A DNA stretch of 8,104 bases from an uncultured Collinsella sp. (GCA_937926755.1 CALBBA010000201.1:1-8104); one strand, 5' to 3'; positions 1 through 6,202 are shown, counted from the stretch's first letter. Translations and numbers: made by a program. Notes: generated from the letters alone by a model not told the origin.

Positions 1-876
1 GATGGGGCCCCGGTGTGCACTGGTGTCGTCGCCGTTTCCGTGGACGAGGACAACTCGGTTCGTCCCGCCGACGAGCTGACAAATGCCGCCGAGGGCGTGC
101 ATGCCGGCGAGCCGTTTAAGATCCATGCCTGCCACACGCTGTGGGCAACGGGCGGCATCGGCGGCGTATATGACCACTCGACCAACTATCCACAGCTCAC
201 GGGCGATGCCTGCTACATCGCTCAGGAGCATGGCATTAAGATGGAGCACCTGGACTACGTGCAGATCCACCCCACGGGACTGTTCTCGCCGCAGCCAGGC
301 CGCACCTTCCTGATCAGCGAGAGCTGCCGCGGCGAGGGCGCGATTTTGCTCAACGCCGCCGGCGAGCGCTTTACCGACGAGCTGCAGCCGCGCGACGTTG
401 TCGCCGCCGCCATCCGCGAGCAGATGAAGCAGGACGGCACCGAGCACGAGTGGCTGAGCTTTGCCCCCGTCGAGCGCGACGTGGTGACTGGGCACTTTGC
501 CAACATTCGCGCACGCTGCCTGGAGGACGGCCGCGACATCTTGGACGAGCCCATCCCCGTTACGCCCACGCAGCACTACTTTATGGGTGGCGTATGGGTC
601 GATAAGGACGGCCGCACCTCGATGCCCGAGCTCTACGCCGCGGGCGAGACGGCCTGCAACGGCGTTCACGGCAAGAACCGCCTGGCTTCTAACAGCCTGC
701 TCGAGTCTCTGGTTTGGGGCCGTCGCGCCGCGTGGTACATGCGCACCGGCGAGTCGCTGGCCGTGGAGCAGGCGGGCGAGCCCGTGCTCGATGGCCGTCA
801 TCGCGCTCTGAGCGCCGATGCCCTGGCAATCGATGATTTGGCCCGTGCCGCCGGCACGCAGGCCGTGGAGGAGTAG
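1..876 (+). CDS. nadB: L-aspartate oxidase, C-terminal part (5' end outside window)
   Basis: This flavoenzyme oxidises L-aspartate to iminoaspartate, the first step of de novo NAD synthesis in the cytoplasm. The reading frame is open from base 1, so the gene begins upstream and the GTG at 13 is internal; 291 residues are visible. Family motifs seen in order are HPTGL (268-282), the SESCRGEGAILLN stretch (about 319-357) with the following QPRD that carries the expected active-site arginine, QHYFMGGVWVD (about 571-603) with the expected substrate-contacting histidine, and the FAD-domain signature GETACNGVHGKNRLASNSLL ending near 702. Only 56 residues follow the SLLE motif, whereas the E. coli enzyme has about 150, so the C-terminal helical domain is much reduced; shorter NadB proteins are known in other anaerobes. 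The related fumarate reductase/succinate dehydrogenase flavoproteins are the main alternative, but the following nadC makes NadB far more likely. Confidence 0.93.
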   Translation, partial: DGAPVCTGVVAVSVDEDNSVRPADELTNAAEGVHAGEPFKIHACHTLWATGGIGGVYDHSTNYPQLTGDACYIAQEHGIKMEHLDYVQIHPTGLFSPQPGRTFLISESCRGEGAILLNAAGERFTDELQPRDVVAAAIREQMKQDGTEHEWLSFAPVERDVVTGHFANIRARCLEDGRDILDEPIPVTPTQHYFMGGVWVDKDGRTSMPELYAAGETACNGVHGKNRLASNSLLESLVWGRRAAWYMRTGESLAVEQAGEPVLDGRHRALSADALAIDDLARAAGTQAVEE

Positions 877-879
877 ACC

Positions 880-1740
880 ATGAATCCCATTACCATGAAG
901 CTCGTCGTCGATGATCTGATTTTGCAGGCTCTGCGCGAGGACATCACGTTTGAGGACGTGAGTACGGCGAGCGTGTGCCCCACGGCGCGCCCCGCTACTG
1001 TTGAGCTCATCGCCAAGGCCGACGGCATTATCGCCGGCCTGGACGTATTCGCCCGCACCTTTGAGCTGCTGGATCCGCAGAGCTCCGTGTTGTTCGATGT
1101 CGCGGACGGCGACGAGGTACACGTGGGCGATCACGTGGGCCAGGTGCGCGGCGACGCGCGCGTGCTGCTTTCGGGCGAGCGCGTGGCGCTCAACTACCTG
1201 CAGCGCATGAGCGGCATCGCTACTTACACACATCGGATGGCGGCTGCGCTCGTGGGCACCAAGACCGTGCTCGTCGACACGCGCAAGACCACGCCGGGCA
1301 TGCGCGTCTTCGAGAAGGCCGCAGTCGAGATCGGCGGTGGCAGCAACCACCGTTACAACCTGTCGACGGCTGTCATGCTCAAGGACAACCACATCGACGC
1401 CGCCGGTGGTGTGGCACGCGCGATTGAGATGGCGCGCGCCCACGCGTCGTTTACCACGACGGTCGAGATTGAGTGCGAGAACCTGGATATGGTGCGCGAG
1501 GCCGTGGAGGCCGGCGCCGATATCATCATGCTCGACAACATGACCCACGACGACATGGCCGCCGCCATCGAGCTTATCGCCGGTCGCGCCAAGACCGAGT
1601 GCTCGGGCAACGTGGATGCCAGCAATATCCGTGCGCTCGCCGACCTGGGCGTTGACTTTATCAGCTCGGGGGCGTTGACGCACTCTGCGCCGATCCTCGA
1701 CCTCTCGCTTAAGCACCTGCGTCTGCTGGACGGTAAATAA
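880..1740 (+). CDS. nadC: nicotinate-nucleotide diphosphorylase (quinolinate phosphoribosyltransferase)
   Basis: The enzyme condenses quinolinate with PRPP, releasing CO2 and pyrophosphate, to give nicotinate mononucleotide. The 286-residue length is normal for the family. Visible motifs are RVALNYLQRMSGIAT (101-115), DTRKTTPG (133-140), HRYNL (157-161), LKDNHI (167-172), the EIECEN acidic pair (197-201), LDNM (218-221), CSGNV (241-245) and the terminal SSGALTHSA (262-270), which together supply the PRPP- and quinolinate-binding residues. The chosen ATG has a strong GGAGGAG ribosome site at 867-873, six bases upstream and overlapping the nadB stop; another ATG fifteen bases later lacks comparable spacing. 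It starts three bases after nadB, so the two are co-transcribed and probably translationally coupled. Confidence 0.97.
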   Translation: MNPITMKLVVDDLILQALREDITFEDVSTASVCPTARPATVELIAKADGIIAGLDVFARTFELLDPQSSVLFDVADGDEVHVGDHVGQVRGDARVLLSGERVALNYLQRMSGIATYTHRMAAALVGTKTVLVDTRKTTPGMRVFEKAAVEIGGGSNHRYNLSTAVMLKDNHIDAAGGVARAIEMARAHASFTTTVEIECENLDMVREAVEAGADIIMLDNMTHDDMAAAIELIAGRAKTECSGNVDASNIRALADLGVDFISSGALTHSAPILDLSLKHLRLLDGK

Positions 1741-2285
1741 TGGACGCCCGCGAGCGTCGCCGTGCCATCATGGGCGTACTCGAGGGGGCCACGGAGCCCG
1801 TTTCGGGCAGCGCGCTTGCCCGCGAGGTTGGTGTGAGCCGCCAGGTCGTGGTGCAGGACATCGCCCTGCTGCGCGCCGACGGGCACGATATCGTGGCGAC
1901 CAACCGTGGTTATGTGCTGCAGGAGGCCCCCAGCAGCCCCGCCGTGCCCACGCGCTTGGTCAAGGTTCGCCACAGCGTGGAGCAGGCAGGTGATGAGCTC
2001 ACGAGTATCGTCGACGTGGGCGGTGCCGTGCTCAATGTAATCGTCAACCACCGCGTGTATGGCAAGATCACAGCCGATCTGGACATTCGCAACCGTCGCG
2101 ATGTTGAGCGCTATCTGCACGATATCGAGAGCGGCAAGAGCTTTCCACTACTAACGGTGACGAGCGGCTATCACTTCCATCGCATTGCGGCAGAGGACGA
2201 GCAAACCCTCGACGAGATCGAGGCTATGCTCAAGGAGAAAGGCTACTTGGCAGACCTGATGCCCTACGAAGACGATTTGTCCTAG
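1740..2285 (+). CDS. niaR: NiaR-type niacin-responsive transcriptional repressor (HTH + 3H domain)
   Basis: A 181-residue regulator with an N-terminal winged helix-turn-helix (residues about 5-60, containing SGSALAREVGVSRQVVVQDI) and a C-terminal 3H domain (about 72-175). The 3H signature is visible: KVRHS (His78), then Glu86, NHRVYG (His104) and GYHFH (His145, His147). The His/Glu/His/His set has the same spacing pattern as the metal site I recall from the Thermotoga maritima family structure TM1602. Family members repress NAD synthesis and niacin transport genes when nicotinic acid is bound. The ATG overlaps the last base of the nadC stop (TAATG), which implies translational coupling; no strong separate ribosome site is seen. 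Its operator would lie upstream of the operon promoter, outside the window, so autoregulation is an inference. Confidence 0.93.
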   Translation: MDARERRRAIMGVLEGATEPVSGSALAREVGVSRQVVVQDIALLRADGHDIVATNRGYVLQEAPSSPAVPTRLVKVRHSVEQAGDELTSIVDVGGAVLNVIVNHRVYGKITADLDIRNRRDVERYLHDIESGKSFPLLTVTSGYHFHRIAAEDEQTLDEIEAMLKEKGYLADLMPYEDDLS

Positions 2286-2302
2286 TCGACGCCGCATCTA
2301 TA

Positions 2303-2369
2303 AGTTGCGGTGAAATAGTTCCTAAAATCGGCATCCAAGACATAAAACAGGAACTATTCCACCGCAACT
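2303..2369. repeat. long imperfect inverted repeat downstream of niaR
   Basis: Two 21-base arms, 2303-2323 and 2349-2369, are complementary except at one position and enclose a 25-base AT-rich loop. The arms begin AGTTGCGGTG and end CACCGCAACT. The single mismatch is A opposite C if read as plus-strand RNA, but G opposite U if read as minus-strand RNA, so the hairpin is continuous only on the minus strand. There is no T-run directly after either arm, so this is not a standard terminator. It sits 18 bases after the niaR stop and ahead of a clear terminator. It could be a dispersed palindromic repeat (REP or MITE-like) or an RNA-stabilising hairpin. Confidence 0.75.
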
Positions 2370-2407
2370 GCCAAGGGTCCCGCTCCAAATTAGCTGCCCA
2401 TATAAGC

Positions 2408-2447
2408 AAAAGGAGGCCTCCGCGGCGATGCGGAGGCCTCCTTTTTT
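2408..2447. terminator. bidirectional intrinsic terminator between niaR and the ferredoxin gene
   Basis: Arms 2408-2423 and 2430-2445 pair perfectly over 16 bases around a six-base loop, with the core AGGAGGCCTCCGC. On the plus strand the stem runs into TTTTTT (2442-2447); on the minus strand it is followed by TTTTGCTT. It therefore fits as the end of the nad operon and, read in reverse, of the convergent ferredoxin gene. Each arm also contains the ten-base self-palindrome GGAGGCCTCC. Confidence 0.92.
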
Positions 2448-2486
2448 GTGCACGGTGTACTTTTGAGTGTGCAAGTGGGGGAGTTA

Positions 2487-2672
2487 TTACTCCTCGACGA
2501 TCTCGGTGATCGCGCCAGCGGGGCAAGCGTCCTGGCAAGCGCCACAGGCGACGCAGGAATCCTCGTCAGCGACGGTAGCGACGTCCTGGAGCTCCAGAAC
2601 GCCAGCGGGGCAGGAGTCGACGCAAACGCCACAAGCGATGCACTCGTCGGCATCAATTACGGGATGAGCCAT
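2487..2672 (-). CDS. 2[4Fe-4S] bacterial ferredoxin
   Basis: A 61-residue soluble electron carrier with two classic cluster motifs: C11-x2-C14-x2-C17-x3-C21-P and C40-x2-C43-x2-C46-x3-C50-P. All eight ligands are present, the two halves are internally repeated (CPAGVLEL and CPAGAITE), and there is no signal peptide or membrane segment. Such clostridial-type ferredoxins pass low-potential electrons between anaerobic oxidoreductases. The start at MAHPVIDADE is chosen because AGAGAGGAAA lies just upstream on this strand; an upstream in-frame ATG at 2738 would give an 83-residue form but has no matching leader and would remove the ribosome site and promoter. The gene is monocistronic here, convergent with the nad operon and divergent from dnaK, so its partner enzyme cannot be told from context. 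Confidence 0.95.
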   Translation of the reverse strand: MAHPVIDADECIACGVCVDSCPAGVLELQDVATVADEDSCVACGACQDACPAGAITEIVEE

Positions 2673-2733
2673 GGTAGTTTCCTCTCTGTTGACCGACGCT
2701 ACAGGCGATGCGCGTCGGTTTGATTCGGGCAAA

Positions 2734-2761
2734 AACATACCACGGGAGCGACCGTTTGCAA
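2734..2761 (-). promoter_or_regulatory. putative promoter of the ferredoxin gene
   Basis: Read on the minus strand, TTGCAA (2756-2761) and TATGTT (2734-2739) are separated by 16 bases, a plausible -35/-10 pair about 62 bases upstream of the ferredoxin start. Three copies of ACCGTT/ACCGTC (plus strand 2751, 2771 and 2785) lie over and upstream of the -35, which might be operator half-sites. The assignment rests on hexamer resemblance alone. Confidence 0.4.
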
Positions 2762-2880
2762 TACCCTCTGACCGTCATCTTCATACCGTTCGCCGAGTAT
2801 GCCACGGCTTACTAAAAAACACGCAGGTGGGGCCGTTGAGCTGCGCAAATGTTAGCTAAAGGTGACTTGAAATATAGGGC

Positions 2881-3127
2881 GATTGAGCGTGCTTACGGAA
2901 AGCGCGACCCGGAATTGACGCTCAGACTGGGACGCGCTTTCCCGATGGACGTTTAGCGGAAACTATGTCCCAGAATTCGCTCTCAAAACGGGATGCAGTT
3001 TCCAGTTGAGCGCTCCGCGGGAAACTGCGTCCCGGAATCTACGCTCAAACTGGGCTGCATTTTCCGGTTGAGCCTTCAAGCGGAAGCTGCATCCCAGAAT
3101 CGCCGCTCAAAACGGGACGCGCTTTCC
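2881..3127. repeat. array of four 46-base palindromic repeats with about 16-base linkers
   Basis: Four gap-free 46-base units lie at 2897-2942, 2958-3003, 3020-3065 and 3082-3127, with starts spaced 61, 62 and 62 bases. Each has a 14-base left arm of the type GGAAACTGCGTCCC, a middle of the type RGAATYNNCGCTCAAA, and a right arm of the type GGGACGCGCTTTCC complementary to the left arm apart from a few mismatches, so each unit can form a hairpin. Three of the four linkers preceding the units share TTGAGC, which can alternatively pair with the CGCTCAA in the middle of a unit. The array sits between the divergent ferredoxin and dnaK genes, ending 273 bases before dnaK. No coding function is supported. 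Direct repeats with conserved linkers argue against CRISPR; a dispersed intergenic palindrome family is the likeliest class. Confidence 0.85.
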
Positions 3128-3254
3128 CCGGGGTCGCCCCAAAGTCTCCTGCGCGGCTCCAAGCTCAAACCTCAGCCAACTCTACATAGATCTCAATAGA
3201 TCTATCGAGAACTCAAACAAGCCGTCTACCTGCGCCTTTACGAACCTAAACTCT
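3128..3254. other. gene-free spacer between repeat array and dnaK promoter region
   Basis: No gene is seen here. The one notable item is a ten-base direct repeat at 3186-3195 and 3196-3205 (ATAGATCTCA then ATAGATCTAT), each copy holding the palindrome AGATCT and the second being fully palindromic. An ACTCAAA at 3211-3217 resembles one half of a HAIR operator but has no matching left half seven bases upstream. Confidence 0.5.
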
Positions 3255-3328
3255 CAGAGATAAGAAATCTTATATGAATTGACTTAGATTTTGTATATTC
3301 CGGCCCATAAGGGGATACACTACATCCT
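3255..3328 (+). promoter_or_regulatory. AT-rich dnaK promoter/operator region
   Basis: This AT-rich island stands out from the GC-rich surroundings and lies directly upstream of dnaK. It contains a TTGACT (3279-3284), a TATATT (3294-3299) and a TACACT (3316-3321), but TTGACT is only 9 bases from TATATT and 31 from TACACT, so no canonical 16-18 base pairing is available; TACACT with a weak TTGTAT at 19 bases is the least bad choice and would give a leader of about 70 bases. The palindrome ATAAGA-AA-TCTTAT (3260-3273) just upstream may be an operator. No CIRCE and no full HAIR element (CTTGAGT-N7-ACTCAAG) is present. Confidence 0.45.
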
Positions 3329-3343
3329 GAAAGACAAGCCGAA

Positions 3344-3368
3344 GCGTCGCGCGGCAGTCCGCCGACGC
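3344..3368 (+). promoter_or_regulatory. GC-rich hairpin in the dnaK leader
   Basis: In the presumed dnaK 5' untranslated region, GCGT (3344-3347) pairs with ACGC (3365-3368) and CGGC (3352-3355) with GCCG (3361-3364), with a four-base bulge and a five-base loop. It ends 15 bases before the ribosome site (GAGAGAGGG, about 3384-3392) and does not cover it, so a thermometer function is not supported. Confidence 0.3.
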
Positions 3369-3400
3369 GGCGCGAACGCACAAGAGAGAGGGAATTTCTA

Positions 3401-5293
3401 ATGGGTAAGATTCTTGGTATCGACCTTGGTACTACCAACTCCGCTATGGCCGTCCTCGAGGGCGGTTCTCCGACCATCATCGTGAACGCCGAGGGCGACC
3501 GCACCACCCCGTCCGTCGTTGGCTTCCGCGCCGACGGCGACCGCGTCGTGGGCAAGGCCGCTAAGAACCAGGCGGTCACCAACCCCAAGAACACCGTGTT
3601 CTCCATCAAGCGCTTCATGGGCCGCAAGTACTCCGAGTGCACCTCCGAGCTCAAGACCGTGCCGTATGAGGTCAAGGAGGGCCAGGGCGGCCGTGCCGTC
3701 GTCAACATCGAGGGCAAGGATTACACCGCCGAGCAGGTGAGCGCCATGACGCTCGCAAAGATGAAGGCCGACGCCGAGAAGTATCTGGGCGAGACCGTCA
3801 CCGACGCCGTCATCACCGTCCCGGCCTACTTCAACGACGCCCAGCGTCAGGCCACCAAGGACGCCGGTAAGATCGCCGGCCTCAACGTCAAGCGTATCGT
3901 CAACGAGCCGACCGCTGCTGCTCTGGCCTATGGCCTGGACAAGCAGGGTTCCGACCAGCGCATCCTGGTCTTCGACCTGGGCGGCGGCACCTTCGACGTC
4001 TCCATCCTCGACCTCGCCGACGGCGTGTTTGAGGTTCTGTCCACCTCCGGCGACAACCACCTGGGCGGCGACGACTGGGACCAGCGCGTCATCGACTGGA
4101 TGGCCGACAAGTTCCAGCAGGAGAACGGCGTCGACCTGCGTCAGGACCCCATGGCCCTGCAGCGTCTGAAGGAGGCTGCCGAGAACGCCAAGAAGGAGCT
4201 CTCCGCTGCCCAGCAGTCCACCATCAACCTGCCGTTCATCACCATGAACCAGTCCGGCCCGCTGCACCTCAACTACACGCTGACCCGCGCCGAGTTCGAG
4301 AAGATCACCCGCGACCTGCTCGAGCGCTGCAAGCAGCCTGTCACCAACGCCCTGCGCGACGCTAAGCTCAAGCTTTCCGATCTGACCGAGGTCATCCTCG
4401 TCGGCGGCTCCACCCGTATGCCCGCCGTCCAGGAGCTCGTCAAGACCATGACCGGCAAGCAGCCCAACATGTCCGTGAACCCCGACGAGGTCGTTGCCGA
4501 CGGCGCTGCCGTTCAGGGCGGCGTGCTCACCGGTGACGTCGAGGGCATCCTGCTGCTCGACGTGACCCCGCTGTCGCTGGGCGTCGAGACCATGGGCGGC
4601 ATCATGACCAAGATGATCGACCGCAACACCACGATCCCGACCTCCAAGACCGAGGTCTACTCCACCGCTGCCGACAACCAGACCAGCGTCGAGATCAACG
4701 TGCTCCAGGGCGAGCGCGAGCTTGCCCGCGACAACAAGTCGCTCGGTAAGTTCCAGCTGACTGGTATCCCGGCTGCTCGCCGCGGCGTGCCGCAGATCGA
4801 GGTCACCTTCGACATTGACGCCAACGGCATCGTCAAGGTTTCCGCTAAGGACAAGGGCACCGGCAAGGAGCAGCAGATCACCATCTCCGGCTCCACCGCG
4901 CTTTCCGACGACGAAGTCGATCGTATGGTCAAGGACGCCGAGGCTCATGCCGAGGAGGACAAGAAGCAGAAGGAGGAGGTCGAGGTCCGCAACCAGACCG
5001 ACAGCCTGTGCTACTCCACCGAGCAGACCCTCAACGAGCTGGGCGACAAGGTTTCCGCCGACGTGAAGTCCAAGGCCGAGGCCGCTATCGCCGACGCCAA
5101 GAAGGCGCTCGAGGGCTCTGACGTCGAGGCCATCAAGGCCGCTGGCGAGTCCCTGCAGTCCGTCGCCTACGAGCTGGCTCAGGTTGTCTACGCCGACGCT
5201 CAGCAGCAGACCGACGGTGCCGCCGGCGCTCAGTCTGCCGACGATGACGTCGTCGACGCCGACTACGAGGTTGTGGACGACGAGGACAAGTAA
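3401..5293 (+). CDS. dnaK: Hsp70 chaperone DnaK
   Basis: The ATP-dependent chaperone binds exposed hydrophobic peptides in the cytoplasm and cycles with GrpE and a J-protein. Its 630 residues cover the ATPase domain (1 to about 385), the linker LLLDVTPLSLG (384-394), the substrate-binding beta domain (to about 500) and the helical lid, ending in an acidic tail DADYEVVDDEDK. Visible motifs are GIDLGTTNS (6-14), AYFNDAQRQATKDAG (142-156), NEPTAAALAYGLD (168-180), DLGGGTFDVSI (192-202) and ILVGGSTRMPAVQ (332-344). The start follows a GAGAGAGGG ribosome site. Much of the ATPase domain (SGDNHLGGDDWDQRV) looks actinobacterial, yet residues about 75-110 contain roughly 22 more residues than I recall from mycobacterial DnaK, like the Gram-negative long form. 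Codon choice is strongly biased (AAC, AAG, CTG, GTC), fitting high expression. First gene of the chaperone cluster, two bases from grpE. Confidence 0.99.
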   Translation: MGKILGIDLGTTNSAMAVLEGGSPTIIVNAEGDRTTPSVVGFRADGDRVVGKAAKNQAVTNPKNTVFSIKRFMGRKYSECTSELKTVPYEVKEGQGGRAVVNIEGKDYTAEQVSAMTLAKMKADAEKYLGETVTDAVITVPAYFNDAQRQATKDAGKIAGLNVKRIVNEPTAAALAYGLDKQGSDQRILVFDLGGGTFDVSILDLADGVFEVLSTSGDNHLGGDDWDQRVIDWMADKFQQENGVDLRQDPMALQRLKEAAENAKKELSAAQQSTINLPFITMNQSGPLHLNYTLTRAEFEKITRDLLERCKQPVTNALRDAKLKLSDLTEVILVGGSTRMPAVQELVKTMTGKQPNMSVNPDEVVADGAAVQGGVLTGDVEGILLLDVTPLSLGVETMGGIMTKMIDRNTTIPTSKTEVYSTAADNQTSVEINVLQGERELARDNKSLGKFQLTGIPAARRGVPQIEVTFDIDANGIVKVSAKDKGTGKEQQITISGSTALSDDEVDRMVKDAEAHAEEDKKQKEEVEVRNQTDSLCYSTEQTLNELGDKVSADVKSKAEAAIADAKKALEGSDVEAIKAAGESLQSVAYELAQVVYADAQQQTDGAAGAQSADDDVVDADYEVVDDEDK

Positions 5294-5295
5294 TC

Positions 5296-6138
5296 ATGTC
5301 CGCCCGTAAAGCTCGCACGGAGGCGGCTGCCGCTGGCGCCGCCCCCGTTGACTCTGAGGAGAAGGACGTGAAGATTCCCGTAGAGGCCGTCGACGATACC
5401 GAGGCCAACGAGGCCGAGGCCGCCGAGGCTGCCGAGAACCAGGTAGAGGATTCCAACAAGGAGGCGACGATGACCGAGGACGAGATGGTGGAAGCCGCTA
5501 TCCGCGCCGGTGAGGAAGCCGCCGACAACGACTTTAAGCTCAAGTTCGAGCAGGCTCAGAAGGAGCTTGCCGACGTGCGCAGCGAGCTCGAGGCTGCGGC
5601 AGAGGCTCAGAAGGCCGCCGAGGACAAGGCAAAGGACGCCACCGAGCGCACCGCCCGTCTGCAGGCCGACTGGGAGAACTTCCGTCGCCGCACCGCCAAC
5701 GAGCGCATCGCCGAGCGCGAGCGCGCGACCGAGAAGCTCGTCACCGCGCTGCTGCCGGTGGTCGACGATATCGAGCGTGCAATCGACCATGCCCGCAGCC
5801 AAGAGCTTTCCGACGACTTTAAGCAGTTCGTCGATGGCGTTGACGCGGTGCATGCCAAGTTGCTCGATGTGTTTGCGCACGAGGGTGTTGAGCCCATCGA
5901 CCCCAAGGGCGAGGCGTTCGATCCGCTCGAGCACCAGGCCGTGGGCCGCGTCGAGGACGCATCGCAGTACGACGAGACCGTCAACGACGTGTACCAGAAG
6001 GGCTACCGCATGGCGGGCCGCATCCTGCGCTCCGCGATGGTGACGGTGACGTACGGTGGCGAGAAGCGCCCCGCGCCGGAGCCCGAAGCGGCGCCCGAGG
6101 ATGCTGCGGCCGATACGGCCGAGAGCACCGAGGAGTAA
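5296..6138 (+). CDS. grpE: nucleotide exchange factor GrpE
   Basis: GrpE dimers release ADP from DnaK. The 280-residue frame has a low-complexity Ala/Glu-rich N-terminal tail (about 1-75), a long helical coiled-coil region (about 80-140) with LQADWENFRRR (122-132), the conserved ALLPVVDDIERAI core (151-163), and the beta-domain end VYQKGYRMAGRILRSAMVTV (232-251), followed by an acidic Ala/Glu/Pro-rich tail. The ATG at 5296 lies two bases after dnaK with GAGGA (5282-5286) nine bases upstream. A second in-frame ATG at 5470 (Met59) has a better ribosome site, AAGGAGG (5458-5464), five bases away, and would give 222 residues without the acidic tail. The long start is used because the intervening stretch keeps a coding composition and the gene is tightly linked to dnaK; both products may exist. 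Confidence 0.95.
   Translation: MSARKARTEAAAAGAAPVDSEEKDVKIPVEAVDDTEANEAEAAEAAENQVEDSNKEATMTEDEMVEAAIRAGEEAADNDFKLKFEQAQKELADVRSELEAAAEAQKAAEDKAKDATERTARLQADWENFRRRTANERIAERERATEKLVTALLPVVDDIERAIDHARSQELSDDFKQFVDGVDAVHAKLLDVFAHEGVEPIDPKGEAFDPLEHQAVGRVEDASQYDETVNDVYQKGYRMAGRILRSAMVTVTYGGEKRPAPEPEAAPEDAAADTAESTEE
5458..5472 (+). promoter_or_regulatory. strong internal ribosome-binding site and ATG inside grpE
   Basis: AAGGAGG (5458-5464) is followed after five bases by an in-frame ATG (5470-5472) that becomes Met59 of the long GrpE frame. This is the strongest Shine-Dalgarno match near grpE and could be the true start or a secondary start that yields a 222-residue GrpE. Confidence 0.5.
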
Positions 6139-6143
6139 TTGAG

Positions 6144-6175
6144 AAGGGCCCCGGGGCAACACCCGGGGCCCTTTC
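6144..6175 (+). terminator. terminator-like hairpin between grpE and dnaJ
   Basis: Arms 6144-6155 and 6162-6173 pair perfectly over 12 bases (core AAGGGCCCCGGG) around the loop GCAACA, with only a short TTTCT after it. It begins five bases after the grpE stop. The poor U-tract suggests partial termination or a transcript-processing/stabilising hairpin, setting a step-down between grpE and dnaJ. Confidence 0.6.
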
Positions 6176-6202
6176 TGGCCTAGTGCCATATGAAAGCATG
6201 AG

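Noticed and set aside
2881..3127. CRISPR array
   Set aside because: The 15-16 base linkers are too short and are themselves conserved (TTGAGC), and the 46-base units diverge from one another, unlike identical CRISPR repeats with unique spacers.
2881..3127. TTGAGCG/CGCTCAA motifs in the repeat array as HspR (HAIR) sites
   Set aside because: The half-sites resemble CTTGAGT/ACTCAAG, but they are separated by about 20-28 bases rather than seven, and they recur as part of the repeat unit.
2993..3199. Small open frame of 68 codons in the palindrome array
   Set aside because: It consists mostly of repeat units, has no ribosome site and its composition follows the repeats.
3344..3400. RNA thermometer in the dnaK leader
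   Set aside because: The hairpin does not pair with the GAGAGAGGG ribosome site, and no complementary stretch to that site is seen in the leader.
3398..4948. A 516-codon open frame on the minus strand opposite dnaK
   Set aside because: It mirrors dnaK codon bias and its Leu/Gly/Asp/Val-rich translation is typical of antisense of a highly expressed GC-rich gene.
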